Shown one piece after another: positions 24,914-33,490 of a DNA stretch of 55,360 bases. The stretch's first letter is position 1; the number at the start of each line of letters is the position of its first letter. The notes under the pieces were generated by a model. It ran no database searches and had not been told where the DNA came from. It worked only from the letters and a program-made list of their open reading frames with translations. The position numbers and the translations under genes were made by a program. The DNA comes from Mycobacterium sp. (lineage in GTDB: Bacteria > Actinomycetota > Actinomycetes > Mycobacteriales > Mycobacteriaceae), in NCBI GenBank assembly GCA_029256565.1, contig JAQSXQ010000001.1:1-55360 (forward strand), in the 5' to 3' direction.

Positions 24914-25838
24914 CGGTCCACGAGCCATCGAGCACTTCGGCTCGAGGGCGGTAGAGGCGGACGAGGAAGTTCCACGGCTCGGGAACGGGGATGGTGTTCG
25001 GCTCGTCGCCAAGGTCGCCGGGCGGCGCGAACCGTACGGTGACCGCACCGTCGGTGTCCGGGACGGCAGTGACGCTGTTGACGCTGTAGATGCCTTGGGG
25101 GTTCGGCACGAAGTAGCCCTTGGCGTTGTACACCGAGACGGACCAGAAGGCGTCGACCGGGACGTCGCGCAGCGTCAGCTCGTATCGACCGGGCGGTACC
25201 TGCGGGTTGACGCCGACGTACGACGCCTCCGTCGTGGGTAGCCCGCCCCAGCCTGCTGCGGTCCCGATGAGGTGCTGCACGGGGTCGATCTGCTCACGCG
25301 TGCCGAACATGTGGTCGTACCGGCGCAGGCCGGCGGCGAGCACGAGCAACGCGTCCCGGGTGGTATCCAGGCTCGCCGTGTCGTACTCGGGTGAGGCGAA
25401 CGGCTCCGCCGACCCCGCGGTGAGGCGCACGCTGTCCTGGATGGCGGCCACGGCCGCGAGGTCGTCGGGGTCGGCTGGGTCGACGAGTGTTCGCACGGCC
25501 AGGACGGCGTGGCGGGTGCCCACGGTCTCGGCGTCGAGCTCGTGCTCGCCGGCTGTGTGCAACACCTGCGCGACGAGGTGGTCGTTGTCGAGCACCATCG
25601 CGGACAGGTAACGACTCCCGGCGTCCGGCAGGGTGAGCGTGGCCCCGCCCGCGAGGTCGACGACGGCGAAGCTGTAGAGCGTGTCGCGGTTCATGCGCAC
25701 GACCGTCTGCCGGTCGACTGATGCGGGCTCGCGGTTGTGCAGGAACCGGTTGATCCCACCGGCGTCTCGCTGCAGGTCGGCGAACATTCGATCGGTCTCG
25801 GCGCGAACGAACGTGTCAGCGTCGACCTGCTCAGCCAT
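24891..25838 (-). CDS. DUF1254/DUF1214 domain protein
   Basis: The 315-residue protein starts at ATG 25838 after GAGGAGGG. The N-terminal DUF1254 region (FADLQRDAGGINRFLHNREP, VVRMNRDTLYSFAVVDLAGG) leads to the DUF1214 part with VPVDAFWSVSVYNAKGYFVP and the close WNFLVRLYRPRAEVLDGSW. No signal peptide or lipobox is seen, unlike many relatives, so it is probably cytoplasmic. The family has no settled reaction. The gene stands alone with no operon partners. Confidence 0.85.
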   Translation of the reverse strand: MAEQVDADTFVRAETDRMFADLQRDAGGINRFLHNREPASVDRQTVVRMNRDTLYSFAVVDLAGGATLTLPDAGSRYLSAMVLDNDHLVAQVLHTAGEHELDAETVGTRHAVLAVRTLVDPADPDDLAAVAAIQDSVRLTAGSAEPFASPEYDTASLDTTRDALLVLAAGLRRYDHMFGTREQIDPVQHLIGTAAGWGGLPTTEASYVGVNPQVPPGRYELTLRDVPVDAFWSVSVYNAKGYFVPNPQGIYSVNSVTAVPDTDGAVTVRFAPPGDLGDEPNTIPVPEPWNFLVRLYRPRAEVLDGSWTVPQLRPA

Positions 25839-26113
25839 GAGTGCCCTCCTCGGACGCTGGCCACCACGCAGGTGACGTCGTGCACCAGGTACGAGAAGCG
25901 AACCACTCCGCCCCCAAGGGAGCGACCGGAACCAAGCCGACAGACGGGCGGCCGGTACCAGCGCCACGGCGGGCAGTACCGACGGTCATCGATATTGGAC
26001 GTTGCCAGGTCCGAGACCCGAAGTGCCAAGGTGCGCGACCACGGGCCGGGCGTCCCAGGGAACCAGCGTGCGGGTGTTCGAGCGGTTCTACCGCGCGGAC
26101 TCCTCGCGCAACC
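25839..26113. other. spacer between DUF1254 gene and HTH pseudogene
   Basis: No gene is supported. Bases 26060-26113 look like worn sequence upstream of the HTH copy that follows. The promoter for the DUF1254 gene should lie in 25850-25900, but no clear -10 or -35 was found. Confidence 0.3.
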
Positions 26114-26362
26114 GCTGACGTACCCGACTCGGCCAGTGCTCGACGTTCTCCCGCAGTTCCGCCGCGATGCGAAGAACGGATACAACCTGTTCCAGACCGG
26201 TTCGACCGGTTCGTCGCGGAGCAGTACGCCGCTGGCCGGTCGCTGCGCGAGATCGGGGAGCTGGCGGGGCGCACGCAGACGGCGGTGCGTCGCAGCCTGG
26301 ACCGCACGGGAACACCGCGGCGCGGCCGTGGTGCCCAACCGGTCGGACAGGAGCGCGCGTGA
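26114..26362 (+). pseudogene. frameshifted second copy of the 11943 HTH gene
   Basis: The start reads TYPTRPVLDVLPQFRRDAKN (against SRPVLEVLPQFRGDVKN in the intact copy). After NLFQ a 4-base deletion shifts the frame, and the rest continues in another frame as DRFDRFVAEQYAAGRSLREI, GELAGRTQTAVRRSL and RRGRGAQPVG. The start codon position is CTG. Similarity at the DNA level is high throughout, but the product cannot be full length. Confidence 0.8.
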
Positions 26363-26628
26363 CGTCGCTTCGCACGGCGACCTTCGCTACGCCACCAACT
26401 GCTGCGGCAACGACTGCTTCTCGTCCTCGTTGAGCGTCACGGGCTCGATGATCTCGGTCACTCTGCCTGCTTCCCGCCGAGCCTCTGCTCGGCGTGTCAG
26501 GCCAAGACCCACCCACCGTTATTGAGACAGACCCTCCGGATCGGTCGGGGTCGTGGAGTCAGTCGGTGTCGGGTTGATCGGCTCATCGGCCGCTGGTGCG
26601 GGCGGCCCTTGCTGATCAATGACCAACA
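26363..26628. other. spacer without a clear gene
   Basis: No convincing gene. A minus-strand frame (about 26522-26632) reads MLVIDQQGPPAPAADEPINP and ends in DPEGLSQ, which could be a leftover C-terminus, but has no ribosome site. The GNAT gene ends at 26629. Confidence 0.3.
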
Positions 26629-27204
26629 TCAGGCACCGAGGCGCCTGGCGCGGTGCATGCTGTGGACGACCGGGCCGTCGACGATCTGGGTAGTCGCGGT
26701 CCGCACGAACCCGAGACGCTCGTAGAAGGTCAAGTTGCGGGCGTCCGAAGTCTCGAGGGCGACGGCCGGTGCGCCGTGAAGGTCGAGCTCCCTGAGGGCG
26801 GCCCGGCACACCGCGGTGCCGAGCCCGGTGCCCTGTCGCGACGGCGCGACCCCCACCGTCGCGAGCACCCAGGCGTCCGGGCGGGGCGGCGGGAGTTCGG
26901 CGGCGGCCACGGCGTGCAGGCGCGGGCCGTGCAGCGCGGCGATGTGCTCCTGGACGTTGGCCGGGGGAGCGGGCGCCTCGGGCGGCATGAGCGCGACGGC
27001 GGCGTCCGCCGGCTCGTGGACGACCACGATCCCGTGCGCGAGGGCGTGCTCGAGGTAGATCTCCTGGAGCGCGGCGAGCCGCTCGGCGTAGCCGTCCTGC
27101 GGGACGGCCCAGCGGGTCCAGGGGTAGTCGTGGAACGCGGCGGCGAGGGTGCGGGCCGCGGCGGGGACGTCGGCGGCGGTGGCTCGACGGAACGTCGGCG
27201 TCAT
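26629..27204 (-). CDS. GNAT-family N-acetyltransferase
   Basis: The 191-residue protein is a GNAT acetyltransferase that would acetylate a small amine or protein N-terminus with acetyl-CoA. Motif A, the acyl-CoA loop, is VLATVGVAPSRQGTGLGTAV (Q-x-x-G-x-G), and the C-terminal motif B region is VALETSDARNLTFYERLGFV. The opening PTFRRATAADVPAAARTLAA is typical. It overlaps the regulator upstream by 4 bases (ATGA at 27201), so membrane protein, regulator and acetyltransferase form one operon. Substrate unknown. Confidence 0.88.
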   Translation of the reverse strand: MTPTFRRATAADVPAAARTLAAAFHDYPWTRWAVPQDGYAERLAALQEIYLEHALAHGIVVVHEPADAAVALMPPEAPAPPANVQEHIAALHGPRLHAVAAAELPPPRPDAWVLATVGVAPSRQGTGLGTAVCRAALRELDLHGAPAVALETSDARNLTFYERLGFVRTATTQIVDGPVVHSMHRARRLGA

Positions 27205-27542
27205 GGTGCGGTGCCTCTCGGGGTCGGGTCGGGCTGCGGCTCGATCGCGCCGGTGCGGGCGATCTGCTCGAGGGTGCGCACGTGCTGCCGGAACGCGTCG
27301 AGCCCGCGGTCGCTGATGCGGACCCACGTGCGCGTCCGGCGCCCGGCGGCCTCCTTGCGGATCTCCACGAGGCCCGCGTCGGAGAGGGCGGTGAGGGCCT
27401 GGGACAGGGACGAGTCGCTCAGCTCGACCAGGTCGGCCAGGAAGCGGAAGTCCGCGCTCTCGACGTTCGCCAGGGCGGCGAGGATCGAGAAGCGCACGGG
27501 CGAGTGGATGAGCGCGTCCAGGCCCTTGCGCGGGTGGCTCAC
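27201..27542 (-). CDS. winged-helix transcriptional regulator
   Basis: The 113-residue protein has a MarR/ArsR-like winged helix (HTH_34 type): LIHSPVRFSILAALANVESA, then LADLVELSDSSLSQALTALS as recognition helix and a wing VEIRKEAAGRRTRTWVRISD. A C-terminal helix should dimerise. GTG 27542 overlaps the stop of the upstream membrane protein gene. Regulators of this type usually repress their own small operon. Confidence 0.85.
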   Translation of the reverse strand: MSHPRKGLDALIHSPVRFSILAALANVESADFRFLADLVELSDSSLSQALTALSDAGLVEIRKEAAGRRTRTWVRISDRGLDAFRQHVRTLEQIARTGAIEPQPDPTPRGTAP

Positions 27543-27964
27543 CGGCGTGCGCTCGCGAACGCGCACGCCGCGAACGGGGAGGCGGCGACGACGCCGGCGA
27601 GGACCCACCAGGCCGGCGACGCCGCGCCGACGAGCTGGAGCGCCGGGTCGAGCATGACGAAGTACAGCACCGCCCAGGTGGTCAGCGCGATGCCCATGTC
27701 GCGCGCCCAGTGCCGCGGGGCCGCCTGGTGGTTGCGCGCGACCGCGGACCACAGCAGGGCGAGAACCACGACGAGCACTGTTGTGGCGGGCCACCACGGT
27801 GCGTCGAGGACGTCGATCGCGATCGTGTACGCGAGGGTGGCCACGGCGTGCCCGACGCTGAGCCAGGGGTACCAGCGGGTCGCGCGGTGGGCCTGGGCGG
27901 CGACCTCCTCCGCGTGGCCGAGCTGACGACGGGCCTGCTCCGGGGTGATGGAGTTCTGGATCAT
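27539..27964 (-). CDS. small membrane protein, operon with regulator
   Basis: The 141-residue protein begins with a 27-residue amphipathic part (ITPEQARRQLGHAEEVAAQA) and has four hydrophobic segments: VGHAVATLAYTIAIDVL, TTVLVVVLALLWSAV, IALTTWAVLYFVML and WWVLAGVVAASPFAACAF. It resembles the membrane proteins that accompany PadR/MarR-type regulators in actinobacteria. It is probably leaderless: TAAAAT lies 5 bases before the ATG. It is co-transcribed with the regulator and the acetyltransferase. Confidence 0.75.
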   Translation of the reverse strand: MIQNSITPEQARRQLGHAEEVAAQAHRATRWYPWLSVGHAVATLAYTIAIDVLDAPWWPATTVLVVVLALLWSAVARNHQAAPRHWARDMGIALTTWAVLYFVMLDPALQLVGAASPAWWVLAGVVAASPFAACAFASARR

Positions 27965-27990
27965 GCAATCATTTTAGCATCCTTAAAGTG
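27965..27990 (-). promoter_or_regulatory. AT-rich promoter, leaderless start
   Basis: On the minus strand TAAAAT sits 5 bases before ATG 27964, so transcription probably starts at or next to the start codon. The promoter overlaps the last codons of the sugar-porter gene. The AT-rich block stands out from its GC-rich surroundings. Confidence 0.5.
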
Positions 27991-29425
27991 CTTGCAGTCC
28001 ACCCGGCGCGGTCTCCTCCCGCATCTCCTCGAGCGGGCGGTTCGCCGTCTCGGGCAGCGCGCGGAGCACGAGCACGAACGACGCGGCCGCGAACACCGCG
28101 TAGAGGGCGTAGCTGCCGGGGAGCGACAGGTCCCGGAGCGAAGGGAACGTGAGGTTGACGGCGATGCCCGCCGCCCAGTTCGCGGCGGCGGCGAGCGAGG
28201 CGGCGCGGGCGCGCAGCAGGTTGGGGAACATCTCCCCGACGAGGATCCAGATCACCGGGCCCCAGGAGACGGCGAAGGCCACGACGAAGACGTTCGCCGC
28301 GACCAGGGTCACGACGCCCCACGCGTCGACGAACACGACGCCGTCGGCGGTCTGTCGGGCCTGGGCGAACCCGGTCGCCATGACGGCCAGGGCGACCGTC
28401 ATGCCCACCGACCCCACGAGCAGCAGGCGACGCCGCCCCACGCGGTCGACGAGGAAGATCGCGACGACCGTCGCCGCGACGTTGACGAGCGACGTGAGGG
28501 CCGAGAGCCAGAAGGCCTGCTGCTCGCCGAAGCCCACCTGCGCCCAGAGCGACGTCGAGTAGTAGAAGATGACGTCGATCCCCACGAGTGCCTGGAGCGC
28601 GGCGAGCGCGATCCCCAGCCAGACGATGGGCTTGAGGCGGCCCGGGCCGGAGAAGAGGTGGGACCACGCCGGCCGCGCCTCGTGGAGCGTCCCCTCGATG
28701 GTCGCGACGCCCAGGAGCGCGTCGCCCTCCGGGACACGGTGGAGGCGCCGCAGCGTGCGGGCGGCGCCGTCCCGGTCGCCGCGCATCACGAGGTACCGCG
28801 GCGACTCGGGCAGCAGGACCGCCGCGACCACGTACGCCATCGACGGCACGACCGCGACGAGGAACATCCACCGCCAGGCGGGCAGGCCGAGGGCCAGCTC
28901 CGCCTCGGCCCCTCCCGCGGCGCGGACGAGGAACGCGTTCGAGACGAGCGCGGCGAAGATGCCCAGGACGATCGACATCTGCTGCGCCGTCGCGAGCCGC
29001 CCGCGCAGCCGGGCGGGCGCGATCTCGGCGATGTACAGCGGGGCGACGACGGACGCCATCCCCACCCCCACGCCCCCCAGGAAGCGCCACAGCGCGAGGG
29101 TCGGGCCGTCGTGCGCGACGGCGCACAGCACCGACGTGGTGACGAACAAGGTCCCGGCGACCATCATGAGGCGCCGTCGTCCGAAGCGGTCCGCGATCGT
29201 GCCCGCGGAGAAGGCGCCCACCGCCGCGCCGAGGAGCGCGCTCGCGACGATCACGCCCACGAGCGCGCTCCCGACGCCGAGCTCGGCCTTGAGGGCGTCG
29301 ACGGCGCCGTTGACCACGGCCGTGTCGAAGCCGAACATGAACCCGCCCAGCGCCGCCCCGACGGTCGACGCGACCACGAGCGGGGTGAGGGCGCCGTGGC
29401 CGAGGCGGCCCGTCGCGGCGTTCAC
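27983..29425 (-). CDS. sugar porter (MFS) transporter
   Basis: The 480-residue protein is a sugar:proton symporter of the major facilitator superfamily with 12 predicted helices. Signature motifs are RFGRRR after helix 2 (IADRFGRRRLMMVAG), RFLGGVGVGMASVVAPLYIA in helix 4, PESPRYLVMRGD before the central loop, DRVGRRRLLLVG after helix 8, and the closing PETANRPLEEM, all typical of the sugar porter group. It is the last gene of the six-gene operon, 40 bases after the ASRT-like gene. The sugar or sugar-acid substrate is not shown by the sequence. Confidence 0.9.
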   Translation of the reverse strand: MNAATGRLGHGALTPLVVASTVGAALGGFMFGFDTAVVNGAVDALKAELGVGSALVGVIVASALLGAAVGAFSAGTIADRFGRRRLMMVAGTLFVTTSVLCAVAHDGPTLALWRFLGGVGVGMASVVAPLYIAEIAPARLRGRLATAQQMSIVLGIFAALVSNAFLVRAAGGAEAELALGLPAWRWMFLVAVVPSMAYVVAAVLLPESPRYLVMRGDRDGAARTLRRLHRVPEGDALLGVATIEGTLHEARPAWSHLFSGPGRLKPIVWLGIALAALQALVGIDVIFYYSTSLWAQVGFGEQQAFWLSALTSLVNVAATVVAIFLVDRVGRRRLLLVGSVGMTVALAVMATGFAQARQTADGVVFVDAWGVVTLVAANVFVVAFAVSWGPVIWILVGEMFPNLLRARAASLAAAANWAAGIAVNLTFPSLRDLSLPGSYALYAVFAAASFVLVLRALPETANRPLEEMREETAPGGLQAL

Positions 29426-29465
29426 GGCGTGCTCCGGCGGAGGGTCGTCGGGGTGGAGGTCTGCG

Positions 29466-29888
29466 TCATCGGAGCTCCTCTCGGAAGGTGTCGACGGGGT
29501 GGGCGATCGTGCTGAACAGGGCGTTGGCGGCCTGTCGCGAGTCGAGCCGCGTGTGCTGGACGACGACGGGCGCCGACGCGAGGACGACGGCCGAGTAGTC
29601 GGTGCCGCGGGGCACGGGCTCGGGGTCGTCGAGGTCGTTGAGCGTCACGTGGCGCACGCGCTCGCCGGGCACCACCACGACGTACGGGCCGGCCGGCGGG
29701 CGGTCGGCGAAGTAGAGCCGGATCTCGACGCGCGCGTCGTCGGGACCGGCGTTGAGCAGGCACAGGCTCTCGTGGCTCGCGAGAGTCGGGTCCTCGCCCG
29801 TGCCGTACGGCGGGATCCAGCCGTCGCCGATCGCCCAGCACGTCGCCCCGACCCGGGGACGACGTGCCGGGGCGTCCGGCGCGCTCAT
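29466..29888 (-). CDS. ASRT family protein (sensory rhodopsin transducer-like)
   Basis: The 140-residue protein closely fits the family of the Anabaena sensory rhodopsin transducer: GATCWAIGDGWIPPYGTG, SHESLCLLNAGPDDARVEI, FADRPPAGPYVVVVPGERVR, HVTLNDLDDPEPVPRGTDYS and VVVQHTRLDSRQAANALFST. The family forms a soluble tetrameric beta-sandwich. Although named for a rhodopsin partner, most members lie in sugar-catabolic operons without rhodopsin, as here, and may sense a ligand. ATG 29888 overlaps the SDR stop. No rhodopsin gene is in the window. Confidence 0.9.
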   Translation of the reverse strand: MSAPDAPARRPRVGATCWAIGDGWIPPYGTGEDPTLASHESLCLLNAGPDDARVEIRLYFADRPPAGPYVVVVPGERVRHVTLNDLDDPEPVPRGTDYSAVVLASAPVVVQHTRLDSRQAANALFSTIAHPVDTFREELR

Positions 29889-30673
29889 ACGCTGATCGAC
29901 GACTTGGCGAGGACGCCGCCGTCGCACCCGACGAGCGACCCGGTCGTGTACGACGAGCGGTCCGACAGCAGCCAGAGCACGGGCTCGGCGATCTCCTCGG
30001 GCCGCGCGAGCCGGCCCAGCGGGACCTCGCGCTCGATCTGCGCGCGCGTCGCGTCCACCTCGTCGGCGGGCACGTTGGCCCACATGAGCGGGGTCTCCGT
30101 CGGGCCGGGCACGATCGCGTTCACCCGGACCCCGTGGCGCGCGTAGTCGACCGCGAGCGTGCGGACCATGGACGAGATCGCCCCCTTCGAGGCGCCGTAC
30201 GCCGTCGCGCCCCCGGCCGCGAAGCCGACCGTCGCGGCCGGCGAGCCGCACAGCACGACGCTCCCGCCGCCGTCGCCGTCGCCGTCGCCGTCGATCATCG
30301 TGCGCAGCACCTCGCGCACGACGAGGAACGTGCCCGTCACGTTGACGTCGAGCACGCGGCGCCAGGTGCCCGGGTCGAGCTCGTGTGCCGCCCCGCCCAT
30401 GTCGATCCCCGCGCCGGCGAAGACCCCGCGCAGCGGTAGGCCGGCGCCCTCGACGACGCTCATCGCCGACTCGACGGCGGCCGCGTCGGTGACGTCGAGC
30501 ACGTGCACGCGCCCGTCGCCGCCCGCCGCCCGGACCAGGTCGACGGTGGTCGCGGCGCCGTCGTGGTCGAGGTCGAGCACGTGGACGAACCAGCCGTCCC
30601 GCGCCGCGCCCACGGCGACCGCCCGGCCGATCCCGGACGCCGCGCCCGTCACGACGAGCGCACCCGGGCTCAC
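29885..30673 (-). CDS. short-chain dehydrogenase/reductase
   Basis: The 262-residue SDR should oxidise a sugar or sugar-acid hydroxyl with NAD(P). The nucleotide motif is VTGAASGIGRAV at the N-terminus; the acidic DLDHD after the second strand favours NAD. The catalytic triad lies at S (VVLCGSPAA) and YGASK (Y and K four apart); the C-terminal sequence GSLVGCDGG is typical. A loop DGDGDGDG, encoded by four GCCGTC units, interrupts the region before the catalytic serine. GTG 30673 overlaps the dehydratase stop, and the ASRT gene follows by overlap. Confidence 0.9.
   Translation of the reverse strand: MSPGALVVTGAASGIGRAVAVGAARDGWFVHVLDLDHDGAATTVDLVRAAGGDGRVHVLDVTDAAAVESAMSVVEGAGLPLRGVFAGAGIDMGGAAHELDPGTWRRVLDVNVTGTFLVVREVLRTMIDGDGDGDGGGSVVLCGSPAATVGFAAGGATAYGASKGAISSMVRTLAVDYARHGVRVNAIVPGPTETPLMWANVPADEVDATRAQIEREVPLGRLARPEEIAEPVLWLLSDRSSYTTGSLVGCDGGVLAKSSISV
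30269..30292. repeat. hexanucleotide repeat inside the SDR gene
   Basis: GCCGTC is repeated four times without change (30269-30292), encoding alternating Gly and Asp. Copy number changes would keep the frame and lengthen or shorten a surface loop. Confidence 0.85.
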
Positions 30674-31812
30674 GCGGGGCTCCCGAGCAGCACGTCGGCG
30701 TCGCAGTAGCGCGCGAGACGGTCGCGGTCGAGCTGGATGCCCAGACCGGGGTCCTCGGGGATCGCCAGCATGCCGTCGGCGTCGAGCGTCCAGCCGTCGG
30801 CCGTCAGGTCGTCGATGTAGGGCGAGCCGGTGACGTACTCGACGAGGTCGGTGTCGGGCAGCGCGGACGCGAGCTGCAGGTCGGTGGCGAGCCCGACGGC
30901 GGTGTTCCACCCGTGGGGCACGAGCTTGACGCCGTGGTCGTGCGCGGACCAGCCGATGCGGCGCAGCTCGCTCGTCCCGCCGACCTTCGTGACGTCGGGC
31001 TGCACGATGTCCAGGGCGCCACCCTCGATCCACGGCTGGAACGACTGGCGTCGGGTGAGCACCTCGCCGCCCGAGATCGGGACGGGTGAGCGACGTCGCA
31101 GGTGCGTGTAGTCCTCGATCGCGTCCGGTGGCAGCGGTTCCTCGAACCACGCGACGCCGTACGCGTCGAGCATGCGTGCGGTGCGCAGGGCCCACTTGTA
31201 GCCCTGGCTCCACGCGCTGTCGCTGCCGCCCGCGTCGACCATGAGCATCGCGTCGGGGCCGATCGCGTCGCGCGCCGTGGCCACGATGCGCTCGTCGAGC
31301 CGCTCGTCGACCCGGCCGAAGGGTCCCCAGCCGATCTTGAACGCGGTCCACCCCTCGGCGCGAAGCGCGGTGAGGTGGTCGCGCAGAGCGTCGGGCTGGT
31401 CCATGAGCAGCGACGCGTAGGGGCGGACCCGGTCGCGGTACCGCCCACCGAGGAGGCGGCCGACGGGCTGGCCGGTCGCCTGGCCGAGGATGTCCCAGAG
31501 CGCGGTGTCGACGCCGCTGATGGCGTGAGTGATCGAGCCGCCGCGGCCCATCCAGAACGTCGTGCGGTGCAGGCGCTCGCTCGTGCGCTCCGGCTCGAGC
31601 GCGTTCGCCCCGACGAGGAGCGGCCGCAGCACGTCGAGCGCGCCCCGCACCAGGTCCTCGGTCGTGAACACGCTGCCGACCCCGACGACCCCTTCGTCGG
31701 TGTGGACGGCGACGAGAGTGTGCACGACGTCGTCCTGACGCAGCTCTTCCTGCCAGCCTCCTTCGGGCGTGGCGCCGCGCAGTCCAGCGGCGGTGATGGC
31801 GGTGATCTTCAT
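30670..31812 (-). CDS. enolase-superfamily dehydratase (mandelate racemase subgroup)
   Basis: The 380-residue protein should abstract a proton next to a carboxylate, most likely dehydrating a sugar acid. The metal ligands are visible: D in MLMVDAGGSD, E in WFEEPLPPD and E in PISGGEVL. The catalytic His is in LVPHGWNTA, and a conserved Lys sits in FKIGWGPFG, where the second Lys of the usual KxK pair is Gly. The capping domain is N-terminal. It is followed by the SDR through a 4-base overlap, suggesting a dehydratase/dehydrogenase route. The precise substrate is unknown. Confidence 0.88.
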   Translation of the reverse strand: MKITAITAAGLRGATPEGGWQEELRQDDVVHTLVAVHTDEGVVGVGSVFTTEDLVRGALDVLRPLLVGANALEPERTSERLHRTTFWMGRGGSITHAISGVDTALWDILGQATGQPVGRLLGGRYRDRVRPYASLLMDQPDALRDHLTALRAEGWTAFKIGWGPFGRVDERLDERIVATARDAIGPDAMLMVDAGGSDSAWSQGYKWALRTARMLDAYGVAWFEEPLPPDAIEDYTHLRRRSPVPISGGEVLTRRQSFQPWIEGGALDIVQPDVTKVGGTSELRRIGWSAHDHGVKLVPHGWNTAVGLATDLQLASALPDTDLVEYVTGSPYIDDLTADGWTLDADGMLAIPEDPGLGIQLDRDRLARYCDADVLLGSPA

Positions 31813-31864
31813 GGGGTGTCCTCTCGTAGGGGTGCGGTTGCGCCCGTCGGGTGCGGCGGGACGG

Positions 31865-33490
31865 TCAGCGGCGCGGCAGGTGGCGGCCCGCCCGTGTGCC
31901 CAGGTGCTCGCCGTCCCGGACGACGACGCGGCCGTTGACGACCACGTGGGGGACGCCGCGCGCGTAGGTGCCCGTGTACGCGAACGTGTCCTGGCGGGCC
32001 AGCTCGTCGAGGTCGAGCACGGCGAGGTCGGCGAACGCGCCAGGGCGGACGCGACCCCGGTCCTGCAGCCCGAATCGGTCCGCGACCATGGAGGTCAGCT
32101 TCCGCACGGCCTCCTCGAGGGTGAGGGTCCGCGACCGGAGCACGTGGTGGGAGATGTAGTGGGTGTGGCCGGTGAAGAACAGCGGGTGGCGCGTGCGCCG
32201 CGACAGCGGCCCGTCGAGACGGCTCGTGAACCCGTCGACGCCGAGGGCGAAGAGGGGGTGGGCGACTGCTTCGGCGACGTGCTCCGGGGTGAACAGGCGC
32301 CCCAGGAGCTGCACCGAGCCCATCGCCGGTCCGGCAGCCTGCAAGATGTCGAAGAACACGTCCCACTCGGAACAGCCGGACTCCTCGGCGAGGCTCGTGA
32401 CGGTCCTGCCTTCCGCGCCGGGGGTCGCAGGGCTCGTCGCGATGGTGACGCGGTCCCACTGCCCCTTGTGGACGAACCGCCAGTACCGGTCGCAGTCGGC
32501 GCGCAGCCGCGCGCGCGTCGCGCCGGAGCGCAGTGACTCGGCCGCCTGCACGGGACCGTCCGCGAGGAACCAGGTGGGAAGAAGGCCCGTCGCGAGGCCG
32601 ATCCCGTGCGGGTAGGGCGTCATGTCGGCGAGGACGTCGGTGCCCCTCTCACGTAGTCGCTCCAGTCGTCCGACGGCGTCGTGCCAGGCACCGTCCGGGG
32701 CGCCGGTGTCGTGGCGCACGTTGAGGTGCGAGAGCTGGGCGCGCAGCCCGTTCCTCGTCGCGATCTCGGCGAACTCGTCGACGGCGTCGAGCAGGTGCAC
32801 GTCGCGGTTGCGGATGTGGCTCGCGTAGATCCCGTCGTAGCGCGCGAGCGTGGCGGCGACCGACACGAGCTCCGCGGTGTCCGCGTCACGACCCGAGCCA
32901 TACTCCAGGCCCGTCGACATCCCCAGCGCACCGGCCTCCATGGCCTCGGTGAGGTAGCGGGTCATGCCTGCGACGCCTCGGGAGTCGGCTCCCTCACCGC
33001 GCACGCCGGCTGCGTCGCGCAGCGCGGTGTGGCCCACGAGCCACGCGAGGTTCTGTGCCGTGGCCCCGTCGTAACGGTGGACCACGTCGAGCAGCTCGCC
33101 GAAGCTGCGCCACGTGACGTCGCCGTCGTACCCGTGCCCCCGGAGCGCGTCACGCGCAGCCGAGACGCCGTCCGTGGCGAGCGGGGCGTAGGTGACGCCG
33201 CAGTTGCCGACGACCTCGGTGGTCACGCCCTGCCGGACGGTGCTCTGGGCGTCGCGGTTGCCGAGCACTGACCAGTCACTGTGGCTATGGGGATCGATGA
33301 AGCCGGGCACGACCGTGAGTCCGGCGACGTCGAGGATCTGCTCCGCGTTGGCCTCCAGGCCGGTCGCGACGGTGACGACCTGGTCGCCGCGCACGCCGAC
33401 GTCCGCCCTGCGCGCCGGGCTACCCGTGCCGTCGATGACCGTGCCCCCGCGGAGCAGGAGGTCGAGCGGGGCCCGGGTCGCGGCGGTCAT
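31865..33490 (-). CDS. N-acyl-D-amino-acid deacylase-like amidohydrolase
   Basis: The 541-residue protein belongs to the D-aminoacylase group of the amidohydrolase superfamily. FIDPHSHSDWSVL gives the HxH metal pair, GNCGVTYAP the bridging Cys, ASHIRNRD and LSHLNVRHD the next His ligands, and FALGVDGFTS the catalytic Asp region. An N-terminal beta-domain (LLLRGGTVIDGTGSPARRAD) is rejoined by the C-terminal GVPHVVVNGRVVVRDGEH. It should hydrolyse N-acyl-D-amino acids or a related amide in the cytoplasm. ATG 33490 overlaps the stop of the transporter gene, so uptake and hydrolysis are coupled. Confidence 0.9.
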   Translation of the reverse strand: MTAATRAPLDLLLRGGTVIDGTGSPARRADVGVRGDQVVTVATGLEANAEQILDVAGLTVVPGFIDPHSHSDWSVLGNRDAQSTVRQGVTTEVVGNCGVTYAPLATDGVSAARDALRGHGYDGDVTWRSFGELLDVVHRYDGATAQNLAWLVGHTALRDAAGVRGEGADSRGVAGMTRYLTEAMEAGALGMSTGLEYGSGRDADTAELVSVAATLARYDGIYASHIRNRDVHLLDAVDEFAEIATRNGLRAQLSHLNVRHDTGAPDGAWHDAVGRLERLRERGTDVLADMTPYPHGIGLATGLLPTWFLADGPVQAAESLRSGATRARLRADCDRYWRFVHKGQWDRVTIATSPATPGAEGRTVTSLAEESGCSEWDVFFDILQAAGPAMGSVQLLGRLFTPEHVAEAVAHPLFALGVDGFTSRLDGPLSRRTRHPLFFTGHTHYISHHVLRSRTLTLEEAVRKLTSMVADRFGLQDRGRVRPGAFADLAVLDLDELARQDTFAYTGTYARGVPHVVVNGRVVVRDGEHLGTRAGRHLPRR

